From: Anodontia alba | Lineage: Eukaryota; Mollusca; Bivalvia; Lucinida; Lucinidae | NCBI GenBank assembly: GCA_964016985.1 | Contig: OZ024821.1 | Location: 14,619,211-14,683,210 of the forward strand | DNA: 64,000 nt | Reading direction: 5' to 3' | In this document: positions 37,305-48,900 of the stretch, piece by piece | How positions within the stretch are numbered: the first letter of the stretch is position 1 | Layout of the letters: every line of letters begins with the position of its first letter | Position numbers and translations under genes: made by a program | The notes under the pieces: model-generated | What the model was told of the DNA's origin: nothing | The model's database searches: none | What the model saw: only the letters and a program-made list of their open reading frames with translations

Positions 37305-38779
37305 GTCGCACCTGCATTAGCACGCAGGTGCGATATGGGCGTGCCGTGACCCGTCCGTTTGTCTACAATTGACTTGTGAGCGCAACTCCTCCTACAGTTT
37401 TTGGCAAATCATTTTGAAACTTCACAGATGTTTTGGCCATGGCGTGTAGATGCGCACATTGTTTGCTCATAATTCTCAGATTTTTTGTTTCAACTTTTTC
37501 CACTTTGTTAACTTAAGTCAGTTTTTACATAAAACCCTTATAGTCAGTGGGTGTCTCGTGAGCGCAACTCCTCTTACAGTTTTTGGCCAATCATTTTGAA
37601 ACTTCACAGATGTTTTGGCCATGGTGTGTAGATGTGCATATTGTTTGCTCATAATTCTCAGATTTTTTTTTCAACTTTTTCCGCTTTCTTAATTTAGTCA
37701 ATTTTTACCTAAAACCCTTATAGTCAGTGGGTGTTTCGTGAGCGCAACTCCTCCTACAATTTTTGGCCAATCATTTTGAAACTTCACAGATGTTTTGGCC
37801 ATGGTGTGTAGATGTGCATATTGTTCGCTCGTAATTCTATGACTTTTTTTTTCAACCTTTTTGGCTTTGTTAACTTAGTCAGTTTTTACCTAAAACCCTT
37901 ATAGTCAGTGGGTGTCTCGTGAGCGCAACTCCTCCTACAGTTTTTGGCCAATCATTTTGAAACTTCACAGATGTTTTGGCCATGGTGTGTAGATGTGCAT
38001 ATTGTTTGCTTATAATTCTCAGATTTTTTTTTCAACTTTTTCCGCTTTGTTAACTTAGTCAGTTTTTACCTAAAACCCTTATAGTCAGTGGGTGTCTTGT
38101 GAGCGCAACTTCTCCTGCAGTTTTAGGCCAATAGTTTTGAAACTTCACAGATGATTAGGTCAGGGTCTGAAGATTTGCATATTGTTTGCACATAAATCTC
38201 AGATTTTTTTTTTCAACTTTTTCCGCTTTGTTCACTTAAGTCAGTTTTTACCTAAAACCCTTATAGTCAGTGGGTGTTTCGTGAGCGCAACTCCTCCTGC
38301 AGTTTTAGGCCAATAGTTTTGAAACTTCACAGATGATTAGGTCATGGTCTGAAGATATGCATATTGTTTGCACATAAATCACAGATTCATTTCAGCAGCC
38401 CTTGATTTATGCCCAAAATTGGTTTCCGCTCAATATCTTGTGAAAGAATTGATGGATTAGGATCATATTTTGCATACATATTGTTAACAATACCTAGCTT
38501 GGGATTGTCACATGACATTTTTCGTCAGTTTTCAGCTGAGTTACTGGCCTTGATTAATGGGCAAAAATGATATCCGCTCAATAACTATCTTGTGAAATAA
38601 AGGACAGGTTTAGGTCAAATTTTTCAAGCCAGTATTCCAAATTTTCTACTTTGTCCATTTTTCTTACAAACTAACCCATCAATTTCTTGAATACTGCAAA
38701 ATAGATTTTTTTCAATACAAATAGGAATTTGTATGACTTAATCCTCGCAGGTGCGACATTGCTTTCCGCGGATTTCTTG
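37305..38779 (+). mobile_element. HLE-7, Helitron-like element with six 181-bp units
   Basis: It starts GTCGCACCTGCATTAGCACG after TTTTT and ends TCGCAGGTGCGACATTGC.. GGATTTCTTG (CTTG 38776-38779) before TTAAAC. The 5' CGCACCTGC and 3' GCAGGTGCG are perfect complements. Units of about 181 bp (starts near 37377, 37559, 37741, 37922, 38103, 38284) are very alike: GAGCGCAACTCCTCCTACAG, TTGAAACTTCACAGATG, ACCTAAAACCCTTATAGTCA. A part from another array (38396-38640) follows. Confidence 0.8.
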
Positions 38780-38977
38780 TTAAACTATGCATACTTGTTC
38801 TACATGTTCTGAATATGTGCATATGGTTTTGGGGTTATCCTCCCACTATTTTTTTTATCACTTTTTCTACTTTTTTTTACTTACTTTTTTCCAGGTCCGA
38901 TTAGTATTAGAATAGATACCTTGTGGGCACAACTCCTCCTAGAATTTTCCACTGATCATTCTGAAACTATGCATATT

Positions 38978-39406
38978 CAGGCTTTCAAGCTGGCCCTACT
39001 TTTCCCTACTTTTTTCTGAAAATGCCCCACTATCCCTACTTTTTAGTCCAAAAATGTTTGAAGTGACCAAAATTGTAATTTTTTTCCTCACTCACTTGAA
39101 GTTTGTAAAAATTGGATCAACTTAATCTGAGCAGTCACGATGCGAAAGTTTATGAAATATTTTTACTTCAGTTGTAACTCCTTTTTTGGAACATTTATTT
39201 TGGTATTTTCTTACCATGGTGATATAGTGTTATTGTTCAGAGAAAACTATTTTCTTATTTTATCATTTTCTAAGTCTGAAAACACTCAGAATATCCCTAC
39301 TATCCCTACTTTTTATGATTTAAATTCCTACTTTTGCCCTACTTTTTCAAAATTTTGAGCCCTACTTTATCCCTACTTTTTCACTGAAGGGCACTTGAAA
39401 GCCTGC
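38978..39406. mobile_element. 429-bp MITE with CAGGCTTTCAAG ends
   Basis: Inverted ends CAGGCTTTCAAG and CTTGAAAGCCTG, flanked by a 6-bp duplication CATATT (38972-38977 and 39407-39412). The subterminal regions are dense in CCCTACTTTT repeats on both sides. Confidence 0.8.
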
Positions 39407-39593
39407 ATATTTGTTCTATGTGGTCTGAAGATTTGCGTGTTTTTGGTGTTATCCTCACAACTTTAAACTCACAACCCTTTACTAACAAAACCATGATGTC
39501 AGAGGATGCTTGCCTGCAACAGGCTTGTAGTTTTGATTGACAAGGGCAAGTTCAGGCGAGCTATCCTGTCTAGCGACAGGTATTGTTGATTTA

Positions 39594-39809
39594 TTAACCC
39601 TGGTTCTACTGAATCCGGATATGCCCTGCCTTTGCAAACAGTGTAGATCAAGATCATTTGGCTTCTGAGTAGAAGCCATCTGATCTGAATCTCACTGTTT
39701 GTCATTAAGTACCGGTATGTGAATTTGTTTCAAAAACTGGGATCAAGTAATCTGATTGGCTGAAAATTAGAAGTTGGGCGTGGCATTTATTCAACATGAC
39801 AAAGGTTAA
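39594..39809. mobile_element. TTAA-MITE-1, copy 6
   Basis: TTAA at 39594-39597 and 39806-39809. The hairpin core AGATCAAGATCATTTGGCTT / AAGCCATCTGATCTGAATCT is intact but mismatched. Confidence 0.8.
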
Positions 39810-40392
39810 AGCAGTGAAGCTGATACTCTATGTTTATTTCAGTGATAACCATACTTGAGCTCTTCCATCATTTAATGCCAGTATGGTAGATATTTATAGT
39901 TTTCTGGTTTCTTTAGCAAAAGATTTAAGGAGCATATTTGAGGAACTAATCCTCCTAGTGCTACTCTCCTTTCATTGCTTTTAAGTTAAATTTGGTACCC
40001 ATAGTTTGTAGCTATCTGCATTCATATCTTTGGGTGATCATCTTGTTATTGATGTTAGTGAAACTTTATCTAATTAAAACCAATTAAAGCTTTATATGCT
40101 GTCAAAATTTATCCACAAATATCATTATGTGGTTTACATAACACCATGTTGTGGTCAAAACAAGTTTGTCTTGTTTGCTGACATTGGGATCTTCTGCTTT
40201 GTTTTCTGGAGAAAGGCTTAAAAATTTGGGTGTTTTAATGTGTCTATTGCTATGCATTTTCGACAAGAAATGGTTCTACAATTTAACATGGTAGTAAGTT
40301 CTTTTTCCTTATAGAGTGGATTTCTGCCACAATGTCACTTGATGTTACCTTTATGATGATTTATTGGATAAAGGAATAGCTCATAACTGTAT
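39810..40392. other. Intergenic, nothing recognised
   Basis: AT-rich unique-looking sequence with no open frame of note and no repeat family seen elsewhere in the window. Confidence 0.4.
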
Positions 40393-40677
40393 TGAGGGGT
40401 GGTCGGGTGGTGCAAAGGTGTCATGTATCTTGTGTCATCGGGGCTTCACAGATATTGGCTTACAGTTGGGCAAGGCCAGCTATCCTTGTAGTAGATAAAG
40501 GTAGAGGGGGAATGTTTTTATCTCTTTTGTTTCTTCTCTTTCATTCCTGTTCCTCTTTCTTCCCTGTTCCTCTCTTTCATCTCTTCTACAATATATATCT
40601 CTTTTTTCCATTTCTCTGGGAGACAACACAAAATGACCCATATGGGATGACTTGTCGTTAAACCCAAACACAATCAA
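40393..40677 (+). mobile_element. SINE-B, copy 2
   Basis: Flanking duplication TCATAACTGTAT (40381-40392) and TCATAACTATAT (40678-40689). Same C/T-rich centre and TCGTTAAACCCAAACACAATC tail as copy 1. Confidence 0.82.
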
Positions 40678-41124
40678 TCATAACTATATGGGCACATCTG
40701 CACAATCTGATTAGAATCTACACAGGGTTTAGTCTACAGGCTCTGCGGACCTTAGAAATTATATTTGAATATGAGGAACAACCTTCGTATAAGCCCCGAA
40801 TCCACTTCCATTCGGATATTTTTTGTATATGTTCTGAGGCAATAGTGAGAAGGATTGTATTATTTTTGACATGCTTCAGGGCTCTGAATGCACTTACAAA
40901 GGAAATAACTCTGACAGAAATATTTGCCTCCATTCTTACTACTCTTAAAGAAATTCCTTCCTTTAGGAGTAGCTCCCATTCTTGAAATCTTCCAAATATT
41001 AGGGAGGCAAGTTCCTATTTGCAAAAGTTGCTCTCATTTTTTTTTTTTTAGATGTATCCCAGTAAACTATTTCAGGTGTATCCATTCTCTTTACTTGACC
41101 ATCAAGAGCCAGCCTGGTGATCAG

Positions 41125-41366
41125 GGCCCAGTTGTTCAAAGCATTGTTAGCTAAACGAGCTCGTTAAGGATCATTTCGTTAACTGTTTTAGCAGATTCAG
41201 TATACAATATTCTGATATTTTTTACTGAATAAATGTGAGTAGCTTTTGCACTGCAAAAGCTACTCACATTTTTTCAGCAAAAAATTTCAGCATATTTGTG
41301 TATCACTCGATGTAAATTTTAACGAATCGTTAACTAACGATATCGTTAGCTTTGAACAACTGGGCC
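41125..41366. mobile_element. CWG-MITE copy B (242 bp)
   Basis: Ends GGCCCAGTTGTTCAAAG and its complement, flanked by CAG at 41122-41124 and 41367-41369. It interrupts a SINE-A: the tRNA-like B box (GGTCGCGGGTTTGATCCCC) continues directly after it. Confidence 0.9.
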
Positions 41367-41617
41367 CAGGTCGCGGGTTTGATCCCCTCCGGGTCCAGCA
41401 ACATTCTTTCCTGGAGATTGATCATGAAATATTTTCTACTGTCATTCTCTCCCTTCCGCTGGTTCAAGAAGGGCGGTTGTCAATTTCTGGTGAAAGAATG
41501 TGCGCAAGTACTTGTTAACTGCTTAGAGGACTAAGCCTGCCCAGGATAAGTGTGGTTAGGTAAAATGAGCGACATGACCTTAATGGGTTGACTGGGTCTT
41601 AAAACATCAGCTCACTT
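41367..41617 (+). mobile_element. SINE-A, copy cut by CWG-MITE B
   Basis: B box GGGTTTGATCCCC, TCTTTCCTGGAGATTGATCA, CTCTCCCTTCCGCTGGTTCA, GAGGACTAAGCCTGCCCAG, and tail GGGTCTTAAAACATCAGC. The A-box half should lie left of 41122 but is not clear. Confidence 0.8.
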
Positions 41618-41645
41618 AACAACTTGATCATCAAGATCCACTAGG

Positions 41646-41955
41646 GGGTGGTTGGGTGTGGCAAAGGTGCCAGGTATCTTACGTCACCGAGGCATCCAAC
41701 TGATATTCGCTTCCAGCTGGGCAAGGCCTGCTATCCTTGTAGCAGGCAAGGGCAAAGGGGGAATGTTTTTATTTCTTCTGTTTTTTTCACTTTCATTCCT
41801 GTTCCTCTTTCTTCCGTCACTATCTTTCATCTCCTCTACTATCTCTTCTACTCCTCTACTATCTCTTTGATCTCTTTTCTCCCTTTCTCTGGGAGACAAC
41901 ATAAAATGACCCACAAGAGTTGACGTGTCGTCAAACCCCCAACACTATCAATAAA
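41646..41955 (+). mobile_element. SINE-B, copy 3
   Basis: GGCATCCAACTGATATTCGC, GCTATCCTTGTAGCAGGCAA, C/T-rich centre, CTCTGGGAGACAACATAAAA, tail GTCGTCAAACCCCCAACAC. No clean target duplication was seen. Confidence 0.72.
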
Positions 41956-41962
41956 AGCACCA

Positions 41963-42693
41963 CAAGCATAATACCCCGCCATAGCAATTATTTGTTTATG
42001 TGTTAAAGTTATCATTGCGAAAATGTCTGGAAAGAAAATGACGGAGGGACAGATAACAATCCTAAACCAGATCTTGATAATATCAATGGACTGATAACAA
42101 TCCTAAACCAGATCTTGATAATATCAATGCATATAGCAAGTTTGGGTAAAAGGCCTTGTTATTTACTCAAGTTATCGTCCGGAAACGAAAATATGGGCAT
42201 GTCTCGGGCAGATAACTCCGTCAAAATTTGATGAAATTTGCCCAACAGATCTCCTTAAGGTCAATGCATACAGCAAGTTTGGTTAAAATCCCTTGTTATT
42301 TACTCAAGTTATCGTCTGGAAACAAAAATATGGGCGGGTCTCGGGCAGATAACTCCGTAAAAATTTGACGAAATTTGCCCATGTCAATGCATATAGCAAG
42401 TTTGCTTAAAATCCCTTGTTATTTTCTCAAGTTATTGGCTGGAAATGAAAATATGGGCGTCTCGGGCAGATAACTCCATAAAAATTTGACGAAATTTGCC
42501 CATTAGCAGTCCCAAACCAGATCTCCACAATATCAATGCACACACCAAGTTTGGTGAAAATCCACTGATGTTTACTCAAGTTATCATCCGGAAACAAAAA
42601 ACGGACGGACGGACGGACAGATGGACGGACACACGGACGTCCAACGTGAAACTATAAGACTCCTCCCTTTCTATTGTGTGGCAGGGTATAAAA
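41963..42693 (-). mobile_element. HLE-8, Helitron-like element in reverse orientation
   Basis: Read on the minus strand it starts ATACCCTGCCACACAATAG (after TTTTT) and ends GGCGGGGTATTATGCTTG (CTTG complement at 41963-41966). The two ends carry the pair ATACCCTGCC / GGCGGGGTAT. About four units of 110-140 bp carry TCGGGCAGATAACTCCGT, AAATTTGCCCA, ATCAATGCATATAGCAAGTTTGG and TTACTCAAGTTATCGTCCGGA. A run of GGAC repeats (42602-42640) follows. A fragment of the same family is at 6075-6315. Confidence 0.72.
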
Positions 42694-43060
42694 ATGAAGA
42701 TCCACTAGCTGACAAGAAGTAAACAATTTTGGGTATTATTCAGTGCAGCTGAAGTCTGACCCATTCTGAAATAACGATTACAGTAGAATCACCATGCATG
42801 GGCTCCTCTAAACAACAGCCAAGAGGACTAGCCTGGATAAGTGGTGCTAGGTAAACTGAGCGGCTCAACATGACCTTAATGGGTTGTCTGAGCCATAAAA
42901 CCAAAAGTCAACTCAACAACTTGACCATCAAGATCCACTAGCACAAGAACTAAACAATTTTGGGTATTATTCTGTACTGCTGAAGTCCGACTCATTCTGT
43001 CTAACCATTACAGTAGAACCACCATGCACAGTCACCTCTAAACAATAGGCACCTCCCTGT
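42694..43060. repeat. Local duplication with a SINE-A 3' fragment
   Basis: AAGATCCACTAGC.. AACAATTTTGGGTATTATTC.. CACCATGCA.. CCTCTAAACAA occurs at 42697-42817 and again at 42932-43048. The SINE-A 3' part between them (42820-42905) also duplicates 41543-41617, so a unit of about 240 bp was copied before SINE-B and HLE-8 inserted. Confidence 0.65.
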
Positions 43061-43589
43061 AGCAGCCACTTTTCCAATTCCCCAAAGAGCAGTTTTACTA
43101 TATATATCCATCTGGGTAAAATTTTCAGAAGGTGGCATATAGAAATATAAAGGAGGAACAGCGTGAACCTAAATTAGAAGGCTACCACAGGAGCAGTCTA
43201 ATTGGGCCTACGCTGTTAGCCAATACATTTACATGTCTCATTATGATCAGACCATGGTTATAGAAGTCTAGGATGACAAGTGATGATAGAATTCTGGAAT
43301 TTTGCATATTTAAAAAAAAAAAAAAAAAAAAAAAATTATGTAATGGTTGGATTGTTATAGACTCAGATCAGACAGACCAATTAAGGTATACACAATCTGT
43401 TATTCCAATATTGTCAGTCTGATTTGGACACACTTGAACTATGTCTAAGTTACAGCATAATAAAATACATGAAAGCCCACACTATTTTGGCATGTTGGGC
43501 TCTAAGGGTTAACACTTGATTATGTATCACCCCTAGATACAAGGATACATGTCTACAGAGTATTTATCCCTTTGTTTATATTTGAGCCG

Positions 43590-43866
43590 TGGTGCGGGGC
43601 AGTGGCGCTTTTCATCCTCCACTGGGCAGTCCTCAAATGTGCATATGCAAGTATCTAGTGCGGCTGGAAAGCTGGGTCCAGGTCCAAGCCTTGGTTTTGT
43701 TTTAAACTATATGTGAGCGAACAGGGAGGGCTCTGGTGTGAGCCTTGCTGTTCGCAAGTGGGATAGGCGCCATTGTCATGTACGGTGGCTTGTGTTGTAT
43801 TTTATTCTACTTTATTTATTTTATATATATATTTTTTTTTTTTTTTTTTTTTTTTATTTATTTGTT

Positions 43867-43905
<39 letters not shown>

Positions 43906-43940
43906 GATTATCTAGCTCTATGTTCCTGGTTTATTGATTA
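43590..43940. repeat. T-rich low-complexity tract and GTGAGCGAACAGGG region in LINE leader
   Basis: A moderately GC-rich stretch (43575-43790) precedes poly(T) runs with TTTATT (43790-43903). A similar layout recurs at 45545-45720. It may be a 5' promoter/leader of the LINE; no function can be shown. Confidence 0.35.
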
Positions 43941-44939
43941 AGCGTTTGTTACACTTGTGTGTGGGGGTGGTATCAACCAGTAACCACGTACAGCAAAAAT
44001 ACATTTTATACATTTGGTACAAGTTGTACCAAATGTGTAAAGTGTATGAGTTTCTCAAGTATTTCATACATATATGCTACATGCGTTGCATAATGGACTC
44101 TTTGTAACACAATTGTTGCAGTCTAAGACAGAATATGTTCTGGTTGAGCAGTTTTGTTGAATTCAAATGGAAATGTATATGGATTGTATGGGAAGACCAG
44201 TTATGGTCATTTTCTATATGATCAGTACATTTTTAGGATCCATCTTAGAACTCTGTTATAGCAAATACCACATAATAACAAACTGTTATAAAGAGTTTAT
44301 TTTGTATAGAATCAATACTTACGGACATAACAATTAAAAAAAAAAAAAAAAAAAAAAAAATGTACAGGAAATGGAAAGCAAAACAAAAAGAAGATAAATT
44401 CCTGAATTTTGTCTTGCAATTTTCGCCTTTTCGGCAAGGCAAAATTGGGGGATTAAACAAATTTGTACATGAAACCCTGCATGGCATGTTCTCTTCTTTA
44501 CGGAGCTCCTACGGAAAATGTAGGGGTTCTTTAAAATAAATTAACACCATTTCAGTATTGAGGAAGCTAAAAGGGGGTAGAAAATACGAATAATGTATCA
44601 TTTTTACAAACAATAGGTACGTCTACATTTTAGAGAACCAAAAGTATAATCGAGACAGATTCTTAATTCTTAGTTGTAGCCAAAGGGAAAGCTATCATGA
44701 AAATCTTTACAACTTATATTTAGGTATAGCTTTTGAAATTACATTTCTTACTGTATAGTACTTAAAAATATTTAAGTGTATACTGCAGAAAAAAAAAGAA
44801 AAAAAAAGAAGGATTCTAAAATTATATATACATGTAAATATTTAAAAATAAATTTTGCATTATACTGCAAATTAATCCATATGTTGTATGTGTTAGTATT
44901 AGACATCAAGTTAGTTATTGCGAAATGGTTGTGCAATAC

Positions 44940-45131
44940 TTAAACCTGTCCTGCTGAATGGATTTACATGTAGCTGCCACACCAACTTCTAATATTCAGC
45001 TGGTCGGATTGTTAGATCCAGAATGTTGCTATAAGTTCGCATGCTTGGTGGCAGGCAGTGTAGGTCCAGATCAGTTGGCTACACTGTTTGCAAAGGCAGG
45101 GTATATCCAGGTTCAGCAGGACAATGGTTAA
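44940..45131. mobile_element. TTAA-MITE-1, copy 7, nested in the LINE leader
   Basis: TTAA at 44940-44943 and 45128-45131, ends ACCTGTCCTGCTGAA and TTCAGCAGGACAATGG. It is younger than the LINE sequence it interrupts. Confidence 0.8.
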
Positions 45132-45926
45132 AAAGCACATGTATTTTACTAATTAGAAGACAAAAGATAAAAGGTGGCTTTTGTGGTGTGTGCAACCGGT
45201 GAGGTCTTGGGGGATCCTGCACATTTGTGCAGTGTTGCTCGGGCTTTTGCTGTGTGCACACGCACGAACAGGAAACTAGCAGACGTTAAACATTGACATC
45301 AAGGAATGGCTGCAAGAGCCCACCAGAAATATCACTGAATATCATATTGACGGTCCAATACGCTTTGGATCATTACATATCCCACTTCTACATAGTAAAT
45401 TGGTGTTGCTGGAGGTAGGCATTACCTCTTGTTAGTTCTGCAATGGGGCATGGTGTGTGGACATTTGATGAGGCAGTTCTGACAAGTGCTCATAATCTAT
45501 GTTGTGTGCACAGACTGAAAAGGAATCACATTTTTCGTCTGAACTTTAACATTTTATGGTCATAAAAGTGCCATTGTGCTGCACGTATGTGTTTGTTGCA
45601 AAGCGTATGGGACCGTGAACATCTCTTTAGCTGGTCAACTCTATTTTTTTTTATTTATTTCTTTTTTTTTTTTTTTTTTATTTATGTATTTATTTATTTA
45701 TTTTTTTTTTTTTTTTCTCCCTTCTTAGATATTCGTAAAACAAAAATCCATGTATCATTCTATGTGCTGCAATACAATAGCTGCAAGTTTTCCAAGAGCT
45801 AAAAATTCTGTTATATGTGGACATTATGCCACTCATATTTTGTTTTATTTTTGTTGTTTTCTTGTTTAAAATAAATTCTGCTGTTGTGCATGACTTCTTT
45901 GCATATGTGAACATAAGGGCTTTAGT

Positions 45927-48900
45927 ATGGTTAACTTTAAACAAAAAGTGGTTGATTTGATAACTGTCTTTTCCCAAAATTGTCGAGGCCTCAAAAATAT
46001 GCAAAAAAGAAGAGACTTATTCCAGTATATTCGTTCAAAAAAATACAATATAGCATGCTTACAAGATGTGCATATTGACAAAAACATGTATTCATATGTA
46101 AAAGCAGAGTGGGGACATAATCTTGTCTTGAGTGCAAAGAATGGAGTAAATGCTAGCCGAGGAGTAATGATCCTAATAAATAATAACTTCCATTGTGATA
46201 TAGGACAAATTTTAACTGATCCAGAAGGAAACTTTGTCATAATGGAGTTAAACCTCCATACAAAGAAAATTACACTAGTAAGTATTTACGGACCAAATGA
46301 CGATAAGCCAAATTTCTATAAAAATATCAAACAAAAAGTACTAGATTTTGGAAATGAAAACGTCATTTTTTGTGGTGATTGGAATTTAGTTCTGAATCCG
46401 GATGTTGACACTGAAAATTATCGTCATATTAATAATCCAAGAGCACGGTCAGAAGTTTTAAAACTTATTGATGAAGATAATTATATTGATGTATTTAGAA
46501 GTTTACATGACAGCAAAGGCTTTACATGGAAGAAAATTAATCCTGAGAAAAAACAAGCACGTTTGGACTTCTTCCTGGTCAGTGAGGAAAGCTTCAAGCT
46601 TGTTTATGACTGTAATGTGGTATCAGGATACAGAACAGATCACTCAGGAATTATACTTAAATTAAAACTTAATCAAAATGAACGAGGAAAGAGTTATTGG
46701 AAATTCAATAATTCACTTCTGAAAGATAAAGATTATATTCAACTTGTAAAGAAGTCAGTAGAAGAGGTGAAAAACACATATAAAATTGTCAATATTCAAC
46801 AAAACAGGGTTAATAATAATAATAATAATAATAATAACAATAATAATAACAATAGTAACAATAATGATAATAACAATATCTTTAATAACAATAATAATAA
46901 TATACATAATACGTATTCTATAAATGACCAGCTTTTGTTGGAAATGATACTTTTAGCTATCAGGGGGGAAACAATAAAATACAGCTCAAGAAAAAAGAAG
47001 GAAAACAGTAGACAGGAAAAACAGCTAGAAGACAAAATATTAAATTTAGAAAGCAAAATTACTGAGAATTTACAAACAGTCAGTCAAGAAGACATTAACT
47101 TACTGAATGATAAGAAAAACAGATTACATGAAATAAGAAAAAGTAAAATTGAAGGAGTCATGTTAAGATCACGGTGTAGATACGAGGATTTAGGAGAGAA
47201 ACCTTCTGGCTATTTTCTTAATCTTGAAAAGAGAAATTTCACAAATAAAGTTATCACAAAAATAATAGAGGAAAATGGCCAAGAATGTTTGAGCACAGAT
47301 GAAATATTAAACAGCCAGAAAACATACTTTAAAAATTTGTACAGTGAAAATATCATTATTGATGATACTCCAATTGAATCCAAAATAGGAGAAAATAGTT
47401 CTAGACTGAATGATAATGAAGCTGAATTATTGGAAGGAGATATTAAATATTCAGAGCTTGCAGAGGCATTGAAAAATATGAAAAATTTAAAAACACCTGG
47501 AAATGATGGATTTACTGCAGAATTTTTTAAATTTTTTTGGACTGATCTGAAATTTTTCATATTAAACTCATTAAATTATGGTTATAGAACTGGCTCATTA
47601 TCAATAACTCAAAAACAAGGTATAATCACCTGCTTACCAAAACCAAATAAATCACCCTTCTATCTGAAGAATTGGCGACCTATTTCCCTTCTTAATGTAA
47701 TCTATAAATTAGCTTCCTCTGTTATTGCTGCACGCCTTAAAACTGTACTACATAAACTGATACATGAAGATCAAAAAGGTTTTATTTCTGGAAGATTTAT
47801 AGGAGAAAACATAAGACAAATTTATGACATTCTTTTTGAGACAAAACAACAACAACTACCAGGTTTGATACTTTCTATTGATTTTCAACAAGCATTTGAT
47901 TCCGTTTCATGGAAATTTATACACAAAACACTCAAATACTTTAATTTTGGACCATCCTTTCAACGGTGGATCAAATTATTTCAGACTGGTTCTGAGTCAT
48001 GTATATTACAAAACGGTCATATGTCAGAGTTTTTTGGACTACAAAGAGGCTGTAGACAAGGAGACCCTATCTCCCCATACATTTTTCTCCTATGTGCAGA
48101 GGTATTAAGCCAAATGATCAGAAAAGACAATCTTATCAAAGGGATAATAATAGAAAATAAAGAACTCAAATTGAGTCAATATGCTGATGACACTCAAATA
48201 TTCTTAGACGGATCAGAAATATCGCTAAAAAAAACTTTAGATAAATTAATTTTATTTTATTCAATGTCTGGTTTAAAAATAAATGTTGAAAAAACAAGAG
48301 CAATATGGATTGGATCCATGAATAGATCAAATCGTAAGTTATGCTTGGAATATAATTTAGACTGGAATCAAGAACCTTTTAAAATCCTAGGAGTGACTTT
48401 TACTCCAGAGGTTTTTGACATATGGGATCAAAATGCAACTGATGTCCTTAAAAAAGTGGAAAATATTATCAAGTCTTGGTCAAGAAGAAAAATTACATTG
48501 CCTGGAAAGATAACTGTTATTAAATCATTAGCCATATCAAAATTTGTTCATTTATTTCTGGCTCTACCCAACCCACCAGGAAATTTAGTACAAAGCCTAA
48601 ATAAATTATTTTATAAATTCCTGTGGAATTCTGGGCCTGACAAGATAAAAAGAAAAATTATAATTAAAGATATAACACAAGGGGGTTTAAGAATGATTCA
48701 AATAGACAGTTTTGTTACAGCATTAAAAGTTACATGGCTAAGGCGACTAATTTCACAACCCAGTTGCACATGGAGCAGTCTTTCATACATAAATATGGAT
48801 AGTCTTTTTACTAAAGGAAATAATTATGCAGGCATAAAGGCAAATGAGCTAATAAACCCATTTTGGAAAGATTTACTAATAAGTTGGAATAACTTTTGCA

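Larger units (their letters stand above)
37090..39430 (+). mobile_element. Outer HLE array, split by HLE-7 and a MITE
   Basis: The left part (37090-37304) and right part (38780-38977, 39407-39430) share GTCCGATTAGTATTAGAATA, ACCTTGTGGGC, CAACTCCTCCTA and TTTTCCA.TGATCAT. The array was interrupted by HLE-7 and by the element at 38978-39406. Confidence 0.55.

Noticed and set aside
10881..39430. CRISPR-like regular repeats
   Set aside because: The arrays are long-unit tandem repeats without spacers in an intron-bearing eukaryotic genome.
46796..47056. Leu-rich minus-strand frame
   Set aside because: Complement of the AAT microsatellite inside the LINE ORF.
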